Shown: one piece after another, positions 16,325-25,543 of the stretch | Layout of the letters: each line of letters opens with the position of its first letter | Numbering within the stretch: position 1 is the first letter of the stretch | Assembly (NCBI GenBank): GCA_025453975.1 | Contig: JALOPI010000039.1 | Span: 1-44,495 of the forward strand | DNA: 44,495 bases | Origin: Syntrophobacteraceae bacterium | Lineage (GTDB): Bacteria; Desulfobacterota; Syntrophobacteria; Syntrophobacterales; Syntrophobacteraceae | Direction of reading: 5' to 3' | Position numbers and translations under genes: made by a program | The notes under the pieces: model-generated | The model's database searches: none | What the model saw: the letters and a program-made list of their open reading frames with translations, nothing else | Told to the model about the DNA's origin: nothing

Positions 16325-17143
16325 ATGGAAGAACCGTGGAAAGTCCTGGTCATCGATGACGATCCGGGGATCCGCAAAGTGACCGCCCTCGCCCTCGAGG
16401 ACGCGGGATACCGGGTGATCACCGCCCCGGACGGGGAGTCCGGAATCGAGCTGTTCAAGGAAGAGCACCCCCACATCGTCATCACCGATGTCGGCATGCC
16501 GGGAATGGACGGCCTCGAGGTCCTACGGCGGATCAAGGAGATCGATCCCGACCGGGAGGTCATCGTCACCACCGCGTTCACGGAGATCGCCCTGGCCATC
16601 CGGGCCATGCAGCTGGACGCATCGGGATTCGTGACCAAGCCCGCCAGTGACGCAGCCTTGTCGGGCGCCCTGGGCCGAGCCCGGGATCGATACCTGAAGC
16701 GCCGGGATCTTCAGTCCTACACGGCCCTCCTGGAAGAGCGATGGATGGACACGGCCGAGGAGCTGGCCCGCATGTTCCAGTTCCAGAGGCTCCTCATCGA
16801 GAGCTCCATCGACGGTGTCGTCGCCTGCGACCGCCGGGGCAAGGTGGTGCTTTTCAACCGAAGCGCCGAGGAGCTGCTGGGTCATTCCCGGGCCGAGGTG
16901 GTCGGGACCAAGTCCCTCATGGAGCTCTTCCCGAACGTCGAGGCGGGCCGTTTCCAGGATGAGCTCTACAGGACCGATGACGACTCGCAGCCGGCGAGGC
17001 TCTACCCCTTCGAGAGCCGGATGCTCTGTCGCGACGGCTCTTCCATCGACGTGCTCCTTTCGGCGACGGTGCTCTTCGAGGAGAAGGAGCAGACGGGAAT
17101 CGTGGTGTATTTTCGAAAGCTCGAGCCCGAAGAGCGTAGTTAG
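16325..17143 (+). CDS. Response regulator: REC-PAS, no DNA-binding domain
   Basis: 272 residues. The receiver domain (1-120) has the acidic pocket (VIDDDPG) and phospho-acceptor Asp55 (IVITDVGMPGMDG). A conserved Thr (VTTAF) and Lys (FVTKPAS) complete it. A helical linker (about 125-160) joins it to a PAS domain (about 160-265, LLIESSIDGVVACDRRGKVVLFNRSAEELLG). No output domain follows, so it probably relays or senses rather than binding DNA. It is the first of three rightward signalling genes; the kinase next to it is soluble and is its likely partner. The ATG at 16325 was chosen because the receiver begins right after it. Confidence 0.88.
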   Translation: MEEPWKVLVIDDDPGIRKVTALALEDAGYRVITAPDGESGIELFKEEHPHIVITDVGMPGMDGLEVLRRIKEIDPDREVIVTTAFTEIALAIRAMQLDASGFVTKPASDAALSGALGRARDRYLKRRDLQSYTALLEERWMDTAEELARMFQFQRLLIESSIDGVVACDRRGKVVLFNRSAEELLGHSRAEVVGTKSLMELFPNVEAGRFQDELYRTDDDSQPARLYPFESRMLCRDGSSIDVLLSATVLFEEKEQTGIVVYFRKLEPEERS

Positions 17144-17263
17144 GCCCCATCCTTGGGCTGGAGGCCCCGGGCCCGGGCTCGTCGGCCGACCTCCCGCCCG
17201 AGGACTCGATCGTCCAATAGGAGTGCCGGCCGTGATGAAATCGCCTGCCCAAGGATCCAGCTC

Positions 17264-18418
17264 ATGAGGTCCCGCGAGGTTCGAGAAGAGGCTCTGAATG
17301 CCCTGGACATTTCCGACGAGAACTGCCGCTTTCTCTTCAACACCATCCCCATGCCCGTCTTCGTCCTGGATCGCAGGAGCCTCAGGATCCTGGACTGCAA
17401 CGAGAGTGTGGAGGAAGCTTACGGCTACAGGCGCGAAGAGCTGCTGCAGACCTCGTTTCTCAATTTCTTCGAGGAATCGGAGCAGCAGAACCTGGCACTG
17501 GAGCTGCGAACGTCCAGCATGCTCAACCATGTGACCCAGATCACGCGCGGCGGGCGCACCATTCTGGTCAACCTGCGCACCTCCAGGAGTCAGTACGGCG
17601 GTCGATCGGCGCTTCTGGTGACCGCATCCGACATCATCAGCATCCTGATGGTCAAGCCGCAGCTCATTCAGGCCAGCAAAATGGCCACTCTGGGGGAGAT
17701 GACGGCGGGCATCGCCCACGAGCTGAACCAGCCGCTTTCCGTCATCAAGACCGCCAGCAGCTTCCTGCTGAGCCGGGCGACCTCGGGAGAGACTGTCCAG
17801 CCCGAGCTTCTGAGGGCCATGATCGAGGAGATCGACGGGCACGTGGACCGGGCCACGGGCATGGTTCATCATTTGCGGGATTTCGGCCGCATGTCCCAGA
17901 AGGTCCTCGAGCCGGTTTGGGTCAACGAGGTCATCGGGCGCGTCCTCGACATCTTCAGCCAGCAGCTCCGCCTGCGCCAGATCGAGGTGGTGCGGGAGCT
18001 GGCCCCGGATCTCCCCACCGTCCAGGCTGACTCCAACCGCCTGGAGCAGGTCCTCATCAACCTCCTCATCAATGCCCGGGATGCCATTGAGGAGCAGCAG
18101 GAAAAGCAATGTGCCCTGGGGGAGCGGGACCGGATCGTGGTCAGGACCTCCGTGGTCCGAAACCACGTCAGGATCGAGGTCCAGGATTCAGGCGTCGGCA
18201 TCGCCGAAGCGGTGAAGGGGCGCATTTTCGAGCCGTTCTTCACCACCAAGCGGGCGGGAAAAGGCACGGGGCTGGGGCTTTCCATCTCCTACGGCATCGT
18301 GCAGGATTTTCGCGGGCGGATCGAAATGGAAAGCGCTGAGCACGAGGGGTCGAATTTCATCGTATACATTCCTGTTTCGGGGACGGACCATGCCAGGGAA
18401 GATTCTGATCGTCGATGA
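17264..18418 (+). CDS. Soluble PAS histidine kinase
   Basis: 384 residues and no membrane segment. The PAS domain (about 18-125) is FLFNTIPMPVFVLDRRSLRILDCNESVEEAYGY. The HisKA domain has His152 (MTAGIAHELNQPLSVIK). The ATPase boxes are LINLLINARDAI, VQDSGVGIAEAV and GKGTGLGLSISYGIV. It autophosphorylates on His152 in the cytoplasm and donates to one or both flanking receiver proteins. The start at 17264 follows AAGGA; a short frame at 17235 overlaps it and is ignored. Its 3' end overlaps the next gene by 29 bases, so the two are co-translated. The signal sensed by the PAS domain is unknown. Confidence 0.9.
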   Translation: MRSREVREEALNALDISDENCRFLFNTIPMPVFVLDRRSLRILDCNESVEEAYGYRREELLQTSFLNFFEESEQQNLALELRTSSMLNHVTQITRGGRTILVNLRTSRSQYGGRSALLVTASDIISILMVKPQLIQASKMATLGEMTAGIAHELNQPLSVIKTASSFLLSRATSGETVQPELLRAMIEEIDGHVDRATGMVHHLRDFGRMSQKVLEPVWVNEVIGRVLDIFSQQLRLRQIEVVRELAPDLPTVQADSNRLEQVLINLLINARDAIEEQQEKQCALGERDRIVVRTSVVRNHVRIEVQDSGVGIAEAVKGRIFEPFFTTKRAGKGTGLGLSISYGIVQDFRGRIEMESAEHEGSNFIVYIPVSGTDHAREDSDRR

Positions 18419-19547
18419 TGAAGGCGGGGTGCGGAGGATCCTCAGCCTGTCCCTTGAAGCCGCCGGGTATGAAGTGTTCAGCGCCTCCGACGCCTTTGAA
18501 GGCCTGAAGGAGGTCGAGCGGGTCCTTCCCGAGGTCGTGCTGGCCGACATCCGGATGCCGGGGATGGACGGCATCGAGCTGCTCCAGCGGATCAAGAGCG
18601 AGCATGCCGGTACCGAGGTGATCATGATGACGGGGCATGCCGAGCTGGACCTGGCCGTCAGGAGTCTTCAGCTGGACGCCGCCGACTTCATCACCAAGCC
18701 CATCAGCTATGCGGCTCTGGAGGTCGCCCTCAAGCGCGTCCACGAGAAGATCTGGATGCGGGCCCAGCTGCGCGAGCACACGGAAAACCTGGAGCGCCTC
18801 GTGGAGGAGAAGTCGAGGCGGCTCATCGAGGCCGAGCGCATGGCCGCCATCGGGCAGACAGTGGCTGCCATCGCCCATGGGGCCAAGAACATCATCGGCG
18901 GCCTGTCGGGTGGGATGTACGTTCTGGAGCGGGGCATCGAGCTCCACGACGGTCGCTACCTGACCCAGGGCTGGGAAATGATCAAGCGTAACGTTCAGAA
19001 GATCAAGACGCTCATGCTGGATCTCCTCCGCTTCGCCAAGGATCGGGAGCCCGAATACGACCTGTGCGACCCCAACATCCCCGCCCGGGAGGTCTACCAC
19101 CTCATGGGGGCTAGGGCCCGGCAGTGCGGCGTGGAGCTGCGCCTCGAGCTGGATCCGGCCCTGGGTCGGGTGGTTCTGGACCCCGAAGGGATCTACACGT
19201 GTCTTCTCAATCTCGTGACCAATGCCCTGGATGCCTGCTGCGACAGCGCCACCTGCAGCGAAGGCTCCCGCGAGGTAGCCCTGGAGTCCAGCCCAAGGGA
19301 AGGATGGGCCGTCGAGTACCGCGTGAAGGACAACGGCTGCGGCATGGATCCGGAAACGCGGAGCCAGGTTTTTCGAGGCTTCTTCAGCACCAAGGGAACC
19401 CGGGGAACCGGCCTCGGACTCATGGTCACGGAAAAGATCGTGCGGGAGCATGGAGGGACCATCCACGTCGAATCCGAGCCCGGCCGGGGCACTCTGTTCG
19501 TGATCCGTCTCCCCTTCCGCGCCATCGACGAAGAGGCCACCGCCTGA
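18390..19547 (+). CDS. Receiver-kinase hybrid (REC-HisKA-HATPase)
   Basis: 385 residues. The N-terminal receiver has Asp53 (VVLADIRMPGMDG) and Lys (FITKPIS). A coiled coil (about 115-150, LREHTENLERLVEEKSRRL) leads to a kinase domain with His163 in AAIAHGAKNIIGGLSGG. The usual His-Glu pair is His-Gly here. The Asn of the phosphatase/kinase motif is retained, and the ATPase boxes are VTNALDACC, KDNGCGMD and GTGLGLMVTEKIV. Receiver-first hybrids take phosphate from another kinase and change their own kinase output. It overlaps the upstream PAS kinase by 29 bases. With the REC-PAS protein it forms a three-part relay lacking a DNA-binding output, so the final target lies elsewhere. Confidence 0.88.
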   Translation: MPGKILIVDDEGGVRRILSLSLEAAGYEVFSASDAFEGLKEVERVLPEVVLADIRMPGMDGIELLQRIKSEHAGTEVIMMTGHAELDLAVRSLQLDAADFITKPISYAALEVALKRVHEKIWMRAQLREHTENLERLVEEKSRRLIEAERMAAIGQTVAAIAHGAKNIIGGLSGGMYVLERGIELHDGRYLTQGWEMIKRNVQKIKTLMLDLLRFAKDREPEYDLCDPNIPAREVYHLMGARARQCGVELRLELDPALGRVVLDPEGIYTCLLNLVTNALDACCDSATCSEGSREVALESSPREGWAVEYRVKDNGCGMDPETRSQVFRGFFSTKGTRGTGLGLMVTEKIVREHGGTIHVESEPGRGTLFVIRLPFRAIDEEATA

Positions 19548-19634
19548 GATGGCCCCGCCATGGGGATCCGCCCGTGCCGCAACGGCGAGGCGCATCCCGT
19601 GGTCCGGACCTCCAGCCCGTCAGCGGTGCCGTGC

Positions 19635-20477
19635 TCACTCCACCGCCGAGCCCCGGGGCTCCCGGGGTGGAAGGCTGGGGGCCTTCCCGACGACCACCTG
19701 GCTCCCCCGGGGAGGCAGTTTCTCCACGGCCTCGCTCAGCTCCAGTACGGCCCGGGCCGCCGGGGTCTCCGGCGAAGTCTCCAGGAAGGGCACCTGGCGG
19801 CGCACGGCCCTGGCCACCTCGGGATCCTGGGGCACGGAGCCCAGATGATGGAGTCGGACCTGGAGAAAGCGCTCCGCAACGCTCTTCAGCGTCCCGAACA
19901 CCTCCCTGCCCTCCATCGAGCTGCTCAGCCCGTTCACCACAACATGGAGCTCTTCCCGCTCGTAGTCGCGGGCCAGGACCTTGATGAGGGCGTAAGCGTC
20001 GGTCATGGAGGTCGGATCGGGCGTGACAACGATGACGGGGTGATCGGCGAAGCTGTTGAGCCAGAGCACGGATGGCCCGATTCCGGCCGCGGTGTCCACC
20101 AGGACCAGGTCATAGCGCGACGAGACCTTCCTCAGAAGCTTTTCCAGGAGCGACTGCTCCCGCTGCCCCAGGCTCAGCATGGCCGGGACCCCCGAGCTGG
20201 CTGGAAGCACTCCCAGGCCGGGGGCCACGGCCACAACGACGTTGGAGGGATCCTCGCCGTTTTCGATGACATCCCTCAGGTTCTTGTCCACCTGGATCCG
20301 CAGCAGAACGTCCACATTGGCCAGCCCCAGATCCCCGTCGATGATGAGGACCTGCTTCCCCCCGCGGGATAGCGCCACAGCCAGGTTCACCGTGAGGCTG
20401 GTCTTTCCGACACCTCCCTTTCCACTGGTCAGCGAAACCGTGACTGGAAGTTTCAAACCCTTTTTATCCTGGCTCAT
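19635..20477 (-). CDS. MinD/ParA-family ATPase (FlhG/FleN-like)
   Basis: 280 residues. The deviant Walker A is TSGKGGVGKTSLTVNLAVAL. IDGDLGLANVDVLL is the Walker A' region, and YDLVLVDTAAGIG is Walker B. This order is typical of MinD-like ATPases close to FlhG/FleN, which dimerise on ATP and set the number or place of cell structures. No flagellar or division gene is adjacent, so the cargo is unknown. The start is an ATG at 20477 that overlaps the stop of the diguanylate cyclase (ATGA), with GGAGG upstream. The coupling suggests c-di-GMP signalling and this ATPase are used together. The C-terminal tail is Pro- and Ser-rich. Confidence 0.85.
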   Translation of the reverse strand: MSQDKKGLKLPVTVSLTSGKGGVGKTSLTVNLAVALSRGGKQVLIIDGDLGLANVDVLLRIQVDKNLRDVIENGEDPSNVVVAVAPGLGVLPASSGVPAMLSLGQREQSLLEKLLRKVSSRYDLVLVDTAAGIGPSVLWLNSFADHPVIVVTPDPTSMTDAYALIKVLARDYEREELHVVVNGLSSSMEGREVFGTLKSVAERFLQVRLHHLGSVPQDPEVARAVRRQVPFLETSPETPAARAVLELSEAVEKLPPRGSQVVVGKAPSLPPREPRGSAVE

Positions 20478-21199
20478 TGACAATCATCCTCCAATCCGTC
20501 CAGACACGGGGAAACGAAATCATCCGGGGCCTGGGAGCCGAACAGCGCCGCCCGCTCGACGGAAGTCACCTCCGTGGGGGATTTTCTCGCAGGCTGGAGA
20601 TCGCTGCAGACTCGATTGCGCCCCTGGGCCTTGGCGCGTATGAGCATGTGGTCGGCACAGTCGAGTACCCGCTGCGGCGTGGCGCCATTCTGTCCACGGA
20701 AGGCGCTGACTCCGAAGCTTGCGGTGAGCTTCAGGGCGAAGCCATCCCCGTGAAGGGGGGAATCGGCCAGAACTTTTCTCAGGCGCTCGGCAAGGAGAGT
20801 GGCCTGGGGGAGGTTGGTGCCCGGCAGGATGATGGCGAACTCCTCCCCGCCGTAGCGGCAGGGAATGTCGATGCGCCGGATGTTCTCCCGCCAGACCTTG
20901 CAGGCCCACTGGAGGGCGGCGTCGCCGACCATGTGTCCGTAGGTGTCGTTGACATCCTTGAAGTGATCGAGGTCGACCATGATGAGCCCGGTGGGAAGCC
21001 CGGTGCGGCGCGATCGCTCCATCTCCTGGTCCAGGGCCTGAAGCATGTACCGGTAGTTGAAGTAGCCCGTGAGGGGGTCGGTGATGGAAAGCTCGGTGAG
21101 GCGGCTGCATTCATCGCGGAGCGCCTGAATTTCCAGGAGCAGTGGACATTCGACGTACCCCAAGGGGCACGAACCCTCCATGAACGGCTGGGGCTTCAT
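20474..21199 (-). CDS. GGDEF diguanylate cyclase
   Basis: 241 residues. A short N-terminal part with two Cys (GSCPLGYVECPLLLEIQALRDEC) is followed by a GGDEF domain from about residue 40 (DPLTGYFNYRYM). The active motif is intact (CRYGGEEFAI). RRID, five residues before it, fits the RxxD inhibitory site. It should make cyclic di-GMP from two GTP and be inhibited by product. The N-terminal Cys residues could bind metal or respond to redox, but that is inference. GAGGAAACGG precedes the ATG. It is the first gene of a two-gene operon with the MinD-like ATPase. A ~40-residue C-terminal tail of unknown role follows the domain. Confidence 0.88.
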   Translation of the reverse strand: MKPQPFMEGSCPLGYVECPLLLEIQALRDECSRLTELSITDPLTGYFNYRYMLQALDQEMERSRRTGLPTGLIMVDLDHFKDVNDTYGHMVGDAALQWACKVWRENIRRIDIPCRYGGEEFAIILPGTNLPQATLLAERLRKVLADSPLHGDGFALKLTASFGVSAFRGQNGATPQRVLDCADHMLIRAKAQGRNRVCSDLQPARKSPTEVTSVERAALFGSQAPDDFVSPCLDGLEDDCQ

Positions 21200-21533
21200 T
21201 CCGTTTCCTCTTCGTCCAGATCCTCCGACGTAAAACCTCCAAGGTTCGTCGCCTTAGCCCGCCAGATCTCCTCATCCCGCCATGGACGCACGGCGTGGAG
21301 ACGCGTCTTCCTGGCGGGGACGGGACAATCTGCCCGAAGCAATAATCCTGCCACCAGGATGCACCCTCCGCGCCCAGGGGTGGTAAGCTCTCCACCGGCG
21401 AGAGCCTGTCATGCAGGCATCGACTCGACCATGGGACACTGATTGTCATGATGAGCGCTGATGACCACTGGAATATACTATTTTATTCCCTCAGCGCCCC
21501 ATGGGGCATGGAGAATCACGGCAGGAGAAGGAT
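21200..21533. other. 334-base intergenic region
   Basis: Both flanking genes read leftward. The promoter for the cyclase operon should be here, close to 21200-21300, but no clear boxes are seen. A TATACT hexamer occurs near 21475 without a well-placed -35. No gene was recognised. Confidence 0.4.
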
Positions 21534-22217
21534 TCAGGACCAGCGCAGGGCGTTGATGACGCCGTGGCATCGGCAGCTGGTGGCGATGACATGACCACCC
21601 GGATGCTGGAGGATCTCCCGCTCCAGCCGCCCGAGCTGGCGGCCGGTGTAGCCTCCCACGCCGGGGGCCAGCTGGTGGCTCCTCAGTACCGTGACGCGGT
21701 AGCCGTCCACGGAGATCCTCGAAAGGTCCTGGAAAAGGTTGCCCGGCCGCGGCTCGCCCGTGTGCGTGCACCGCTCTTCCGGCTCGCTGCAGGCGTCGGG
21801 GCAGAGAAAGGTGGCGTAGCTGGCGTAGACGGTTCCATTCGCCACCCGGTACGGGTTGGGCACCTGGACATCCACGGCTTCGGGCACGGGAATGGAGGAT
21901 GCGCGGGAGGCAAAAGCCGGACCCGCCAGGAGCCATTGGAAGGCTGCGTGCACCGGCACGGCCGGCACTATCCACAGCTCGTCCGGCAGATTCTGCCCGG
22001 CGAGGAACGGGATGGCTCCCCCCTCCAGAGTTCTCACTCCAGGTGCACCGGACAGGGCCGACAGCCGGTCGGGCCGCTCGTCGATCACGAGCAGCTCCCC
22101 ATGGGGGAGCTTTCGAGAGAGCCTGTCGACGGCCAGGCGCCCAAACCTGCCGGCACCCAGGATCCAAACGGTCCCGGCCCCGTCGGGTCGCGTCTTTTCA
22201 CAGGAGATGAGAGTCAT
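21534..22217 (-). CDS. Rossmann-fold protein with Cys clusters, unknown function
   Basis: 227 residues. A nucleotide-binding N-terminus (VWILGAGRFGRLAVDRL, GxGxxG, then LLVIDERPDRL with an acidic residue at the end of strand 2) fits an NAD-binding TrkA-N-like domain. The C-terminal half is unusual: CPDACSEPEERC has three Cys in twelve residues, and ATSCRCHGVINAL has two more. These five Cys could bind a metal or Fe-S cluster. I do not recognise the family as a whole. A GAGGAGAAGCC ribosome site precedes the ATG. It is a single gene, divergent from the DUF1992 gene. Confidence 0.65.
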   Translation of the reverse strand: MTLISCEKTRPDGAGTVWILGAGRFGRLAVDRLSRKLPHGELLVIDERPDRLSALSGAPGVRTLEGGAIPFLAGQNLPDELWIVPAVPVHAAFQWLLAGPAFASRASSIPVPEAVDVQVPNPYRVANGTVYASYATFLCPDACSEPEERCTHTGEPRPGNLFQDLSRISVDGYRVTVLRSHQLAPGVGGYTGRQLGRLEREILQHPGGHVIATSCRCHGVINALRWS

Positions 22218-22302
22218 GGCTTCTCCTCGAGAGAGTGAATCATTATAATGAAGCCCGCCGATGAAACCGCAATCCTGACTTCAATCATGGAAAAGGAGCT
22301 CC

Positions 22303-22704
22303 ATGGGAAACATCTTCGCCATCATGGACAAGATCGCCGACGAGCGCATTCGTGAAGCGATGGACCGGGGTGATTTCGACGACCTGCCGGGAAAAGGAAA
22401 GCCGCTGGACATGGAAGACGACAGCCATCTGCCTCCCGACCTGCGCGTGGCCTACAAGATCCTCAAGAATGCCGACTGCCTGCCCGCCGAGCTCCAGCTC
22501 AAAAAAGAGATCCGCACCACCGAGGAGCTCCTCGCCGGAATCCAGGACGAGCGGGAAAAGTACCGGCAGTTGAAGAAGCTCAACTTCCTCATCATGAAAT
22601 ATAACATGTCCCGGCGCGTCTCAGCGGTTCTTGAGGAAAACCAGGTGTACCACGAAAAGGTCCTGGACCGGCTGGGCGGGACCGGAGGGGGGAGCAGGGA
22701 CTGA
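22303..22704 (+). CDS. DUF1992 (DnaJ-homologue subfamily C member 28-like) protein
   Basis: 133 residues, soluble and strongly charged. The family core is ADERIREAMDRGDFDDLPGKGKPL, then LPPDLRVAYKILKNADCLPAELQL, with a helical tail (EELLAGIQDEREKYRQLKKLNFLIMKYN) that may form a coiled coil. This is the DUF1992 domain found in bacterial YhdN-like proteins and eukaryotic DNAJC28; its function is not established. There is no J domain here. GGAGC precedes the ATG. Convergent with the UPF0182 gene, only 19 bases away. Confidence 0.9.
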   Translation: MGNIFAIMDKIADERIREAMDRGDFDDLPGKGKPLDMEDDSHLPPDLRVAYKILKNADCLPAELQLKKEIRTTEELLAGIQDEREKYRQLKKLNFLIMKYNMSRRVSAVLEENQVYHEKVLDRLGGTGGGSRD

Positions 22705-22723
22705 TCCCCCCTCATCGGCAAGG

Positions 22724-25543
22724 TCAGTTTTTTGGCGCCTCGTCCTGGGGTGGGGCGGGCGCGCTTTCGCCCTGGGACTCCGGCTGTGGCGAAGCCGCTT
22801 CCGGGGCTGGCGCCGGAAGCGGAGCCGTGGCTTCGGGCCGAGGCGGCTCCGGGACCGCTTTGACTCCGGCGGCTGGGGCCTGGGCCGCTGGAGCCGGCTC
22901 CTGCGCCGGCTCGGACGCTGGCGGCGGCTGAGCCGGGGCGATGGGGGCGTACCGGCGCTCGATCCTCTGCAGCTCCTCCCTCGAACGCTCCACCAGCTTG
23001 GCGTAAGCCATCTCCAGGCTCGTTTCCATGACCACGAACTGCCCGTCGCTCATGATGATCCGCTTCAGCTCGGGAATTTTGAGCTCCGTCGAGGACTTGA
23101 GGTAGATGGGCTGAATGTAGATGATCACCCGCCCGATGGGGAGGATGATCATTTTGCCCCGCTCCACCTGGGACCCCACCTGATCCCAGAGGGTGAACTG
23201 CTGCGACACCCGCGTGTCCTGGTTGATGAGGGAGTGGATCTGGGCGGGGCCGAACACGAGCTGCCCCTTGGGGAAGCTGTAAACGATCAGCTTGCCGTAG
23301 CTCAGATCATCCGACCCGGCGACGGCCAGCGCCCGGAGGTTGGATTTCCCCTTGGGCGTCATGGGCGAAAGGAGGAGGAAGTCGAACCTTCCCACCTCGA
23401 TGAGCTCCTGGGTCAGGTAGGACGACTTGACGGGGGGGACATCCTGGACCCGGAAGGAGGCGGCCACGGCGAACTCCCAGGCGTCTTCCTGCTGATAGAA
23501 CACCGCCGGGTCCGTCTGCTGGTACTTGGCGTACACTTCCATCTGGGTGTTGAAGAAATCCTGCGGGTAGCGAACCTGGGATTTCAGCTCCGGGGGCATT
23601 GCGCTCTGATCCTTGAGCAGCCCCGGGTACATGCGCTCATAGGCCTGGACGATGGGATCCTGACGGTCGAAAACGTAGTAGGAGACACTGCCGTCGTAGG
23701 CGTCCACCACGATTTTGACGGAGTTCCGCATGTAATTGAGCTTCCGCTCCCCGACGGTATAGGTGGCGGCGTAGGGATAGAAATCCGAGAAGGTATAGGC
23801 ATCCTGGATCCAGTAGAGGCGCTTGGGAGTCACCACCAGGTACGGGTCCTTGTCGAGCATCAGGTAGGGAGTGATGAGACCGATGCGCTCCCGGATGTTG
23901 CGGCGAAAGAGCATCTTGCTCTTTTCGTTGGTCTTCAGGGTGAAGAAGAGATCCTTGTCCTTGAAATAGTAAGCGAACATGAGCTTTCGAAAGAGGCTGT
24001 TGATGGGAACGCCTCCGTCACCGGAGTAGTTGACGGTGACGTTGGTCTCTCCCTTGGGGTACCCGAACTCCCCGGCGTCGTTGGGTGCGATGGCGTACCA
24101 GTACTCGTCGAGCAGACCGTGGTAGATGCCGGGCTGCTCGACCTGGAATCCGAAATCCGACTCCAGGGGGATGCCCTTGATGAACCAGGTCATGGGCTCA
24201 TCCCCACCCTGCCCCGCCGGCACCATGACGAGCCCGTACCCATGGGTGTAGATCAGGTGCTGATTGATCCAGTTGCGGGCCCCCTCGGGCAGCTCCGTGG
24301 TCTTCAGCTCCCGGGCCGCCAGGTAAACCTGCTGGTTGTGCCCCCTCACGGAATAGTGGCTCACATCCACCGGCGCGAAATCGTAATAGGTTCGCAGCTC
24401 CTGCAGGTGCTTGAAGACATCGGTGAGAAGCTCCCCGTCCCAGATGGGGATGTTGCGGAAAATCCCCTCGGTCTTGGGCGCGTCCAAAGCCATCTGGAGC
24501 CGCTCGGGGACGACTTCCCGAACCTCCACCTCGCTCAGCCTGTAGGCCGAGAGCGTCGAGGCGATGTTGTGCTGTATGTAGGGGCTTTCCCGGGTGATGG
24601 CGTTGGGCCTCACGATGTATTCGTTGGTCATGGCCGGGAGGAAGCTCGAGTAGCGACCACCCAGGCACAGGGCGAAGAGCAGCGCGAATATCAAAAGTGA
24701 TTTTAATCCCTTGCGCCTATTGACGTAGGTGATCAGCGAGACGCCGAGGCCGGCCAGGGAAATCAGGCAGGCCCAGATCAGGGGGAGGACGATGTTCATC
24801 TCGGCGAAACCGGGCCCGCTGAAGAGGGGCTCGTGAGCCTCGGAATAGAGCAGCTCGTACCTCTGGAGGACGAAATTCCAGATCTCGATGAGGAACACGA
24901 TGGCCACGAGACTGTTGACATGCACCCGGGCTCCGGACGGCATGCGCTGTTCCTGCTGCTGGAGCAGGCGCCTTTCGATGTAGTACAGGAGAAGGATGCC
25001 CACCAGAAGACCGGAGAAGGCGATGAAGATCCGGCGCTGCAGCAGGGTGAAGATCGGGAACGAAAACAGGTAATAGCTGATGTCCTTGGCGTAAACCGGA
25101 TCGGCCACCCCCTTGGCGGGTCCGAAAACGTAGAGCAGAAAAGCCTCCCACTGCTCGAAGAGCGGGTAGGCCACCAGGACACCCAGCACGAGGGAAAGGG
25201 GGGTGTAGACCCTCATGGAGCCCGTGCGGAACAGCTGCAGGATTTCCTTGTAGGCCCGCCGTTTTTCCTGCTCCTTGGGCTCGGCGGATTCCGTCGTTCC
25301 CAGGTACCGCGAGGCCACCCAGAAATTGAGGAAGAAGATGAGGAAGAAAAAGAGGGTGACACCGCCGAAGACCAGGTATCGATAGAGCAGCCGCTGCCAG
25401 AAGTAGAAGGCGTAGCCCAGGGAATCGAACCACCACAGGTCCACCAGGAAGTCCACCACCAGCAGACCGGTGAGAGGCGTCACCATAGCAAACAAGATGA
25501 TGACCGCGATGAGAATGGAAAATCCACTTTTCAACTTCGCCAT
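22724..25543 (-). CDS. UPF0182-family membrane protein
   Basis: 939 residues. The first ~300 hold about seven membrane helices (FSILIAVIILFAMVTPLTGLL, YLVFGGVTLFFFLIFFLNFWVA and others). A large external region from about residue 330 (YIVRPNAITRESPYIQHNIASTL; YTHGYGLVMVPAG; PEGARNWINQHLIYTHGYG) carries the conserved UPF0182/COG1615 motifs. The last ~75 residues are a Pro/Ala/Glu-rich tail (PAQPPPASEPAQEPAPAAQAP). Length is as usual for the family. No function is established; the layout suggests a plasma-membrane protein with an outward-facing globular domain. GGGAGG lies 8 bases before the ATG. Confidence 0.92.
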   Translation of the reverse strand: MAKLKSGFSILIAVIILFAMVTPLTGLLVVDFLVDLWWFDSLGYAFYFWQRLLYRYLVFGGVTLFFFLIFFLNFWVASRYLGTTESAEPKEQEKRRAYKEILQLFRTGSMRVYTPLSLVLGVLVAYPLFEQWEAFLLYVFGPAKGVADPVYAKDISYYLFSFPIFTLLQRRIFIAFSGLLVGILLLYYIERRLLQQQEQRMPSGARVHVNSLVAIVFLIEIWNFVLQRYELLYSEAHEPLFSGPGFAEMNIVLPLIWACLISLAGLGVSLITYVNRRKGLKSLLIFALLFALCLGGRYSSFLPAMTNEYIVRPNAITRESPYIQHNIASTLSAYRLSEVEVREVVPERLQMALDAPKTEGIFRNIPIWDGELLTDVFKHLQELRTYYDFAPVDVSHYSVRGHNQQVYLAARELKTTELPEGARNWINQHLIYTHGYGLVMVPAGQGGDEPMTWFIKGIPLESDFGFQVEQPGIYHGLLDEYWYAIAPNDAGEFGYPKGETNVTVNYSGDGGVPINSLFRKLMFAYYFKDKDLFFTLKTNEKSKMLFRRNIRERIGLITPYLMLDKDPYLVVTPKRLYWIQDAYTFSDFYPYAATYTVGERKLNYMRNSVKIVVDAYDGSVSYYVFDRQDPIVQAYERMYPGLLKDQSAMPPELKSQVRYPQDFFNTQMEVYAKYQQTDPAVFYQQEDAWEFAVAASFRVQDVPPVKSSYLTQELIEVGRFDFLLLSPMTPKGKSNLRALAVAGSDDLSYGKLIVYSFPKGQLVFGPAQIHSLINQDTRVSQQFTLWDQVGSQVERGKMIILPIGRVIIYIQPIYLKSSTELKIPELKRIIMSDGQFVVMETSLEMAYAKLVERSREELQRIERRYAPIAPAQPPPASEPAQEPAPAAQAPAAGVKAVPEPPRPEATAPLPAPAPEAASPQPESQGESAPAPPQDEAPKN

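Noticed and set aside
21440..21480. A sigma-70 promoter with TTGTCA and TATACT
   Set aside because: The spacing between the hexamers is about 25 bases, too long, and the orientation points into a convergent gene end.
22631..24700. A 689-codon open frame on the plus strand opposite the UPF0182 gene
   Set aside because: Low-complexity, His/Gly/Asp-rich translation with no family resemblance; it mirrors the codon bias of the well-supported minus-strand gene.
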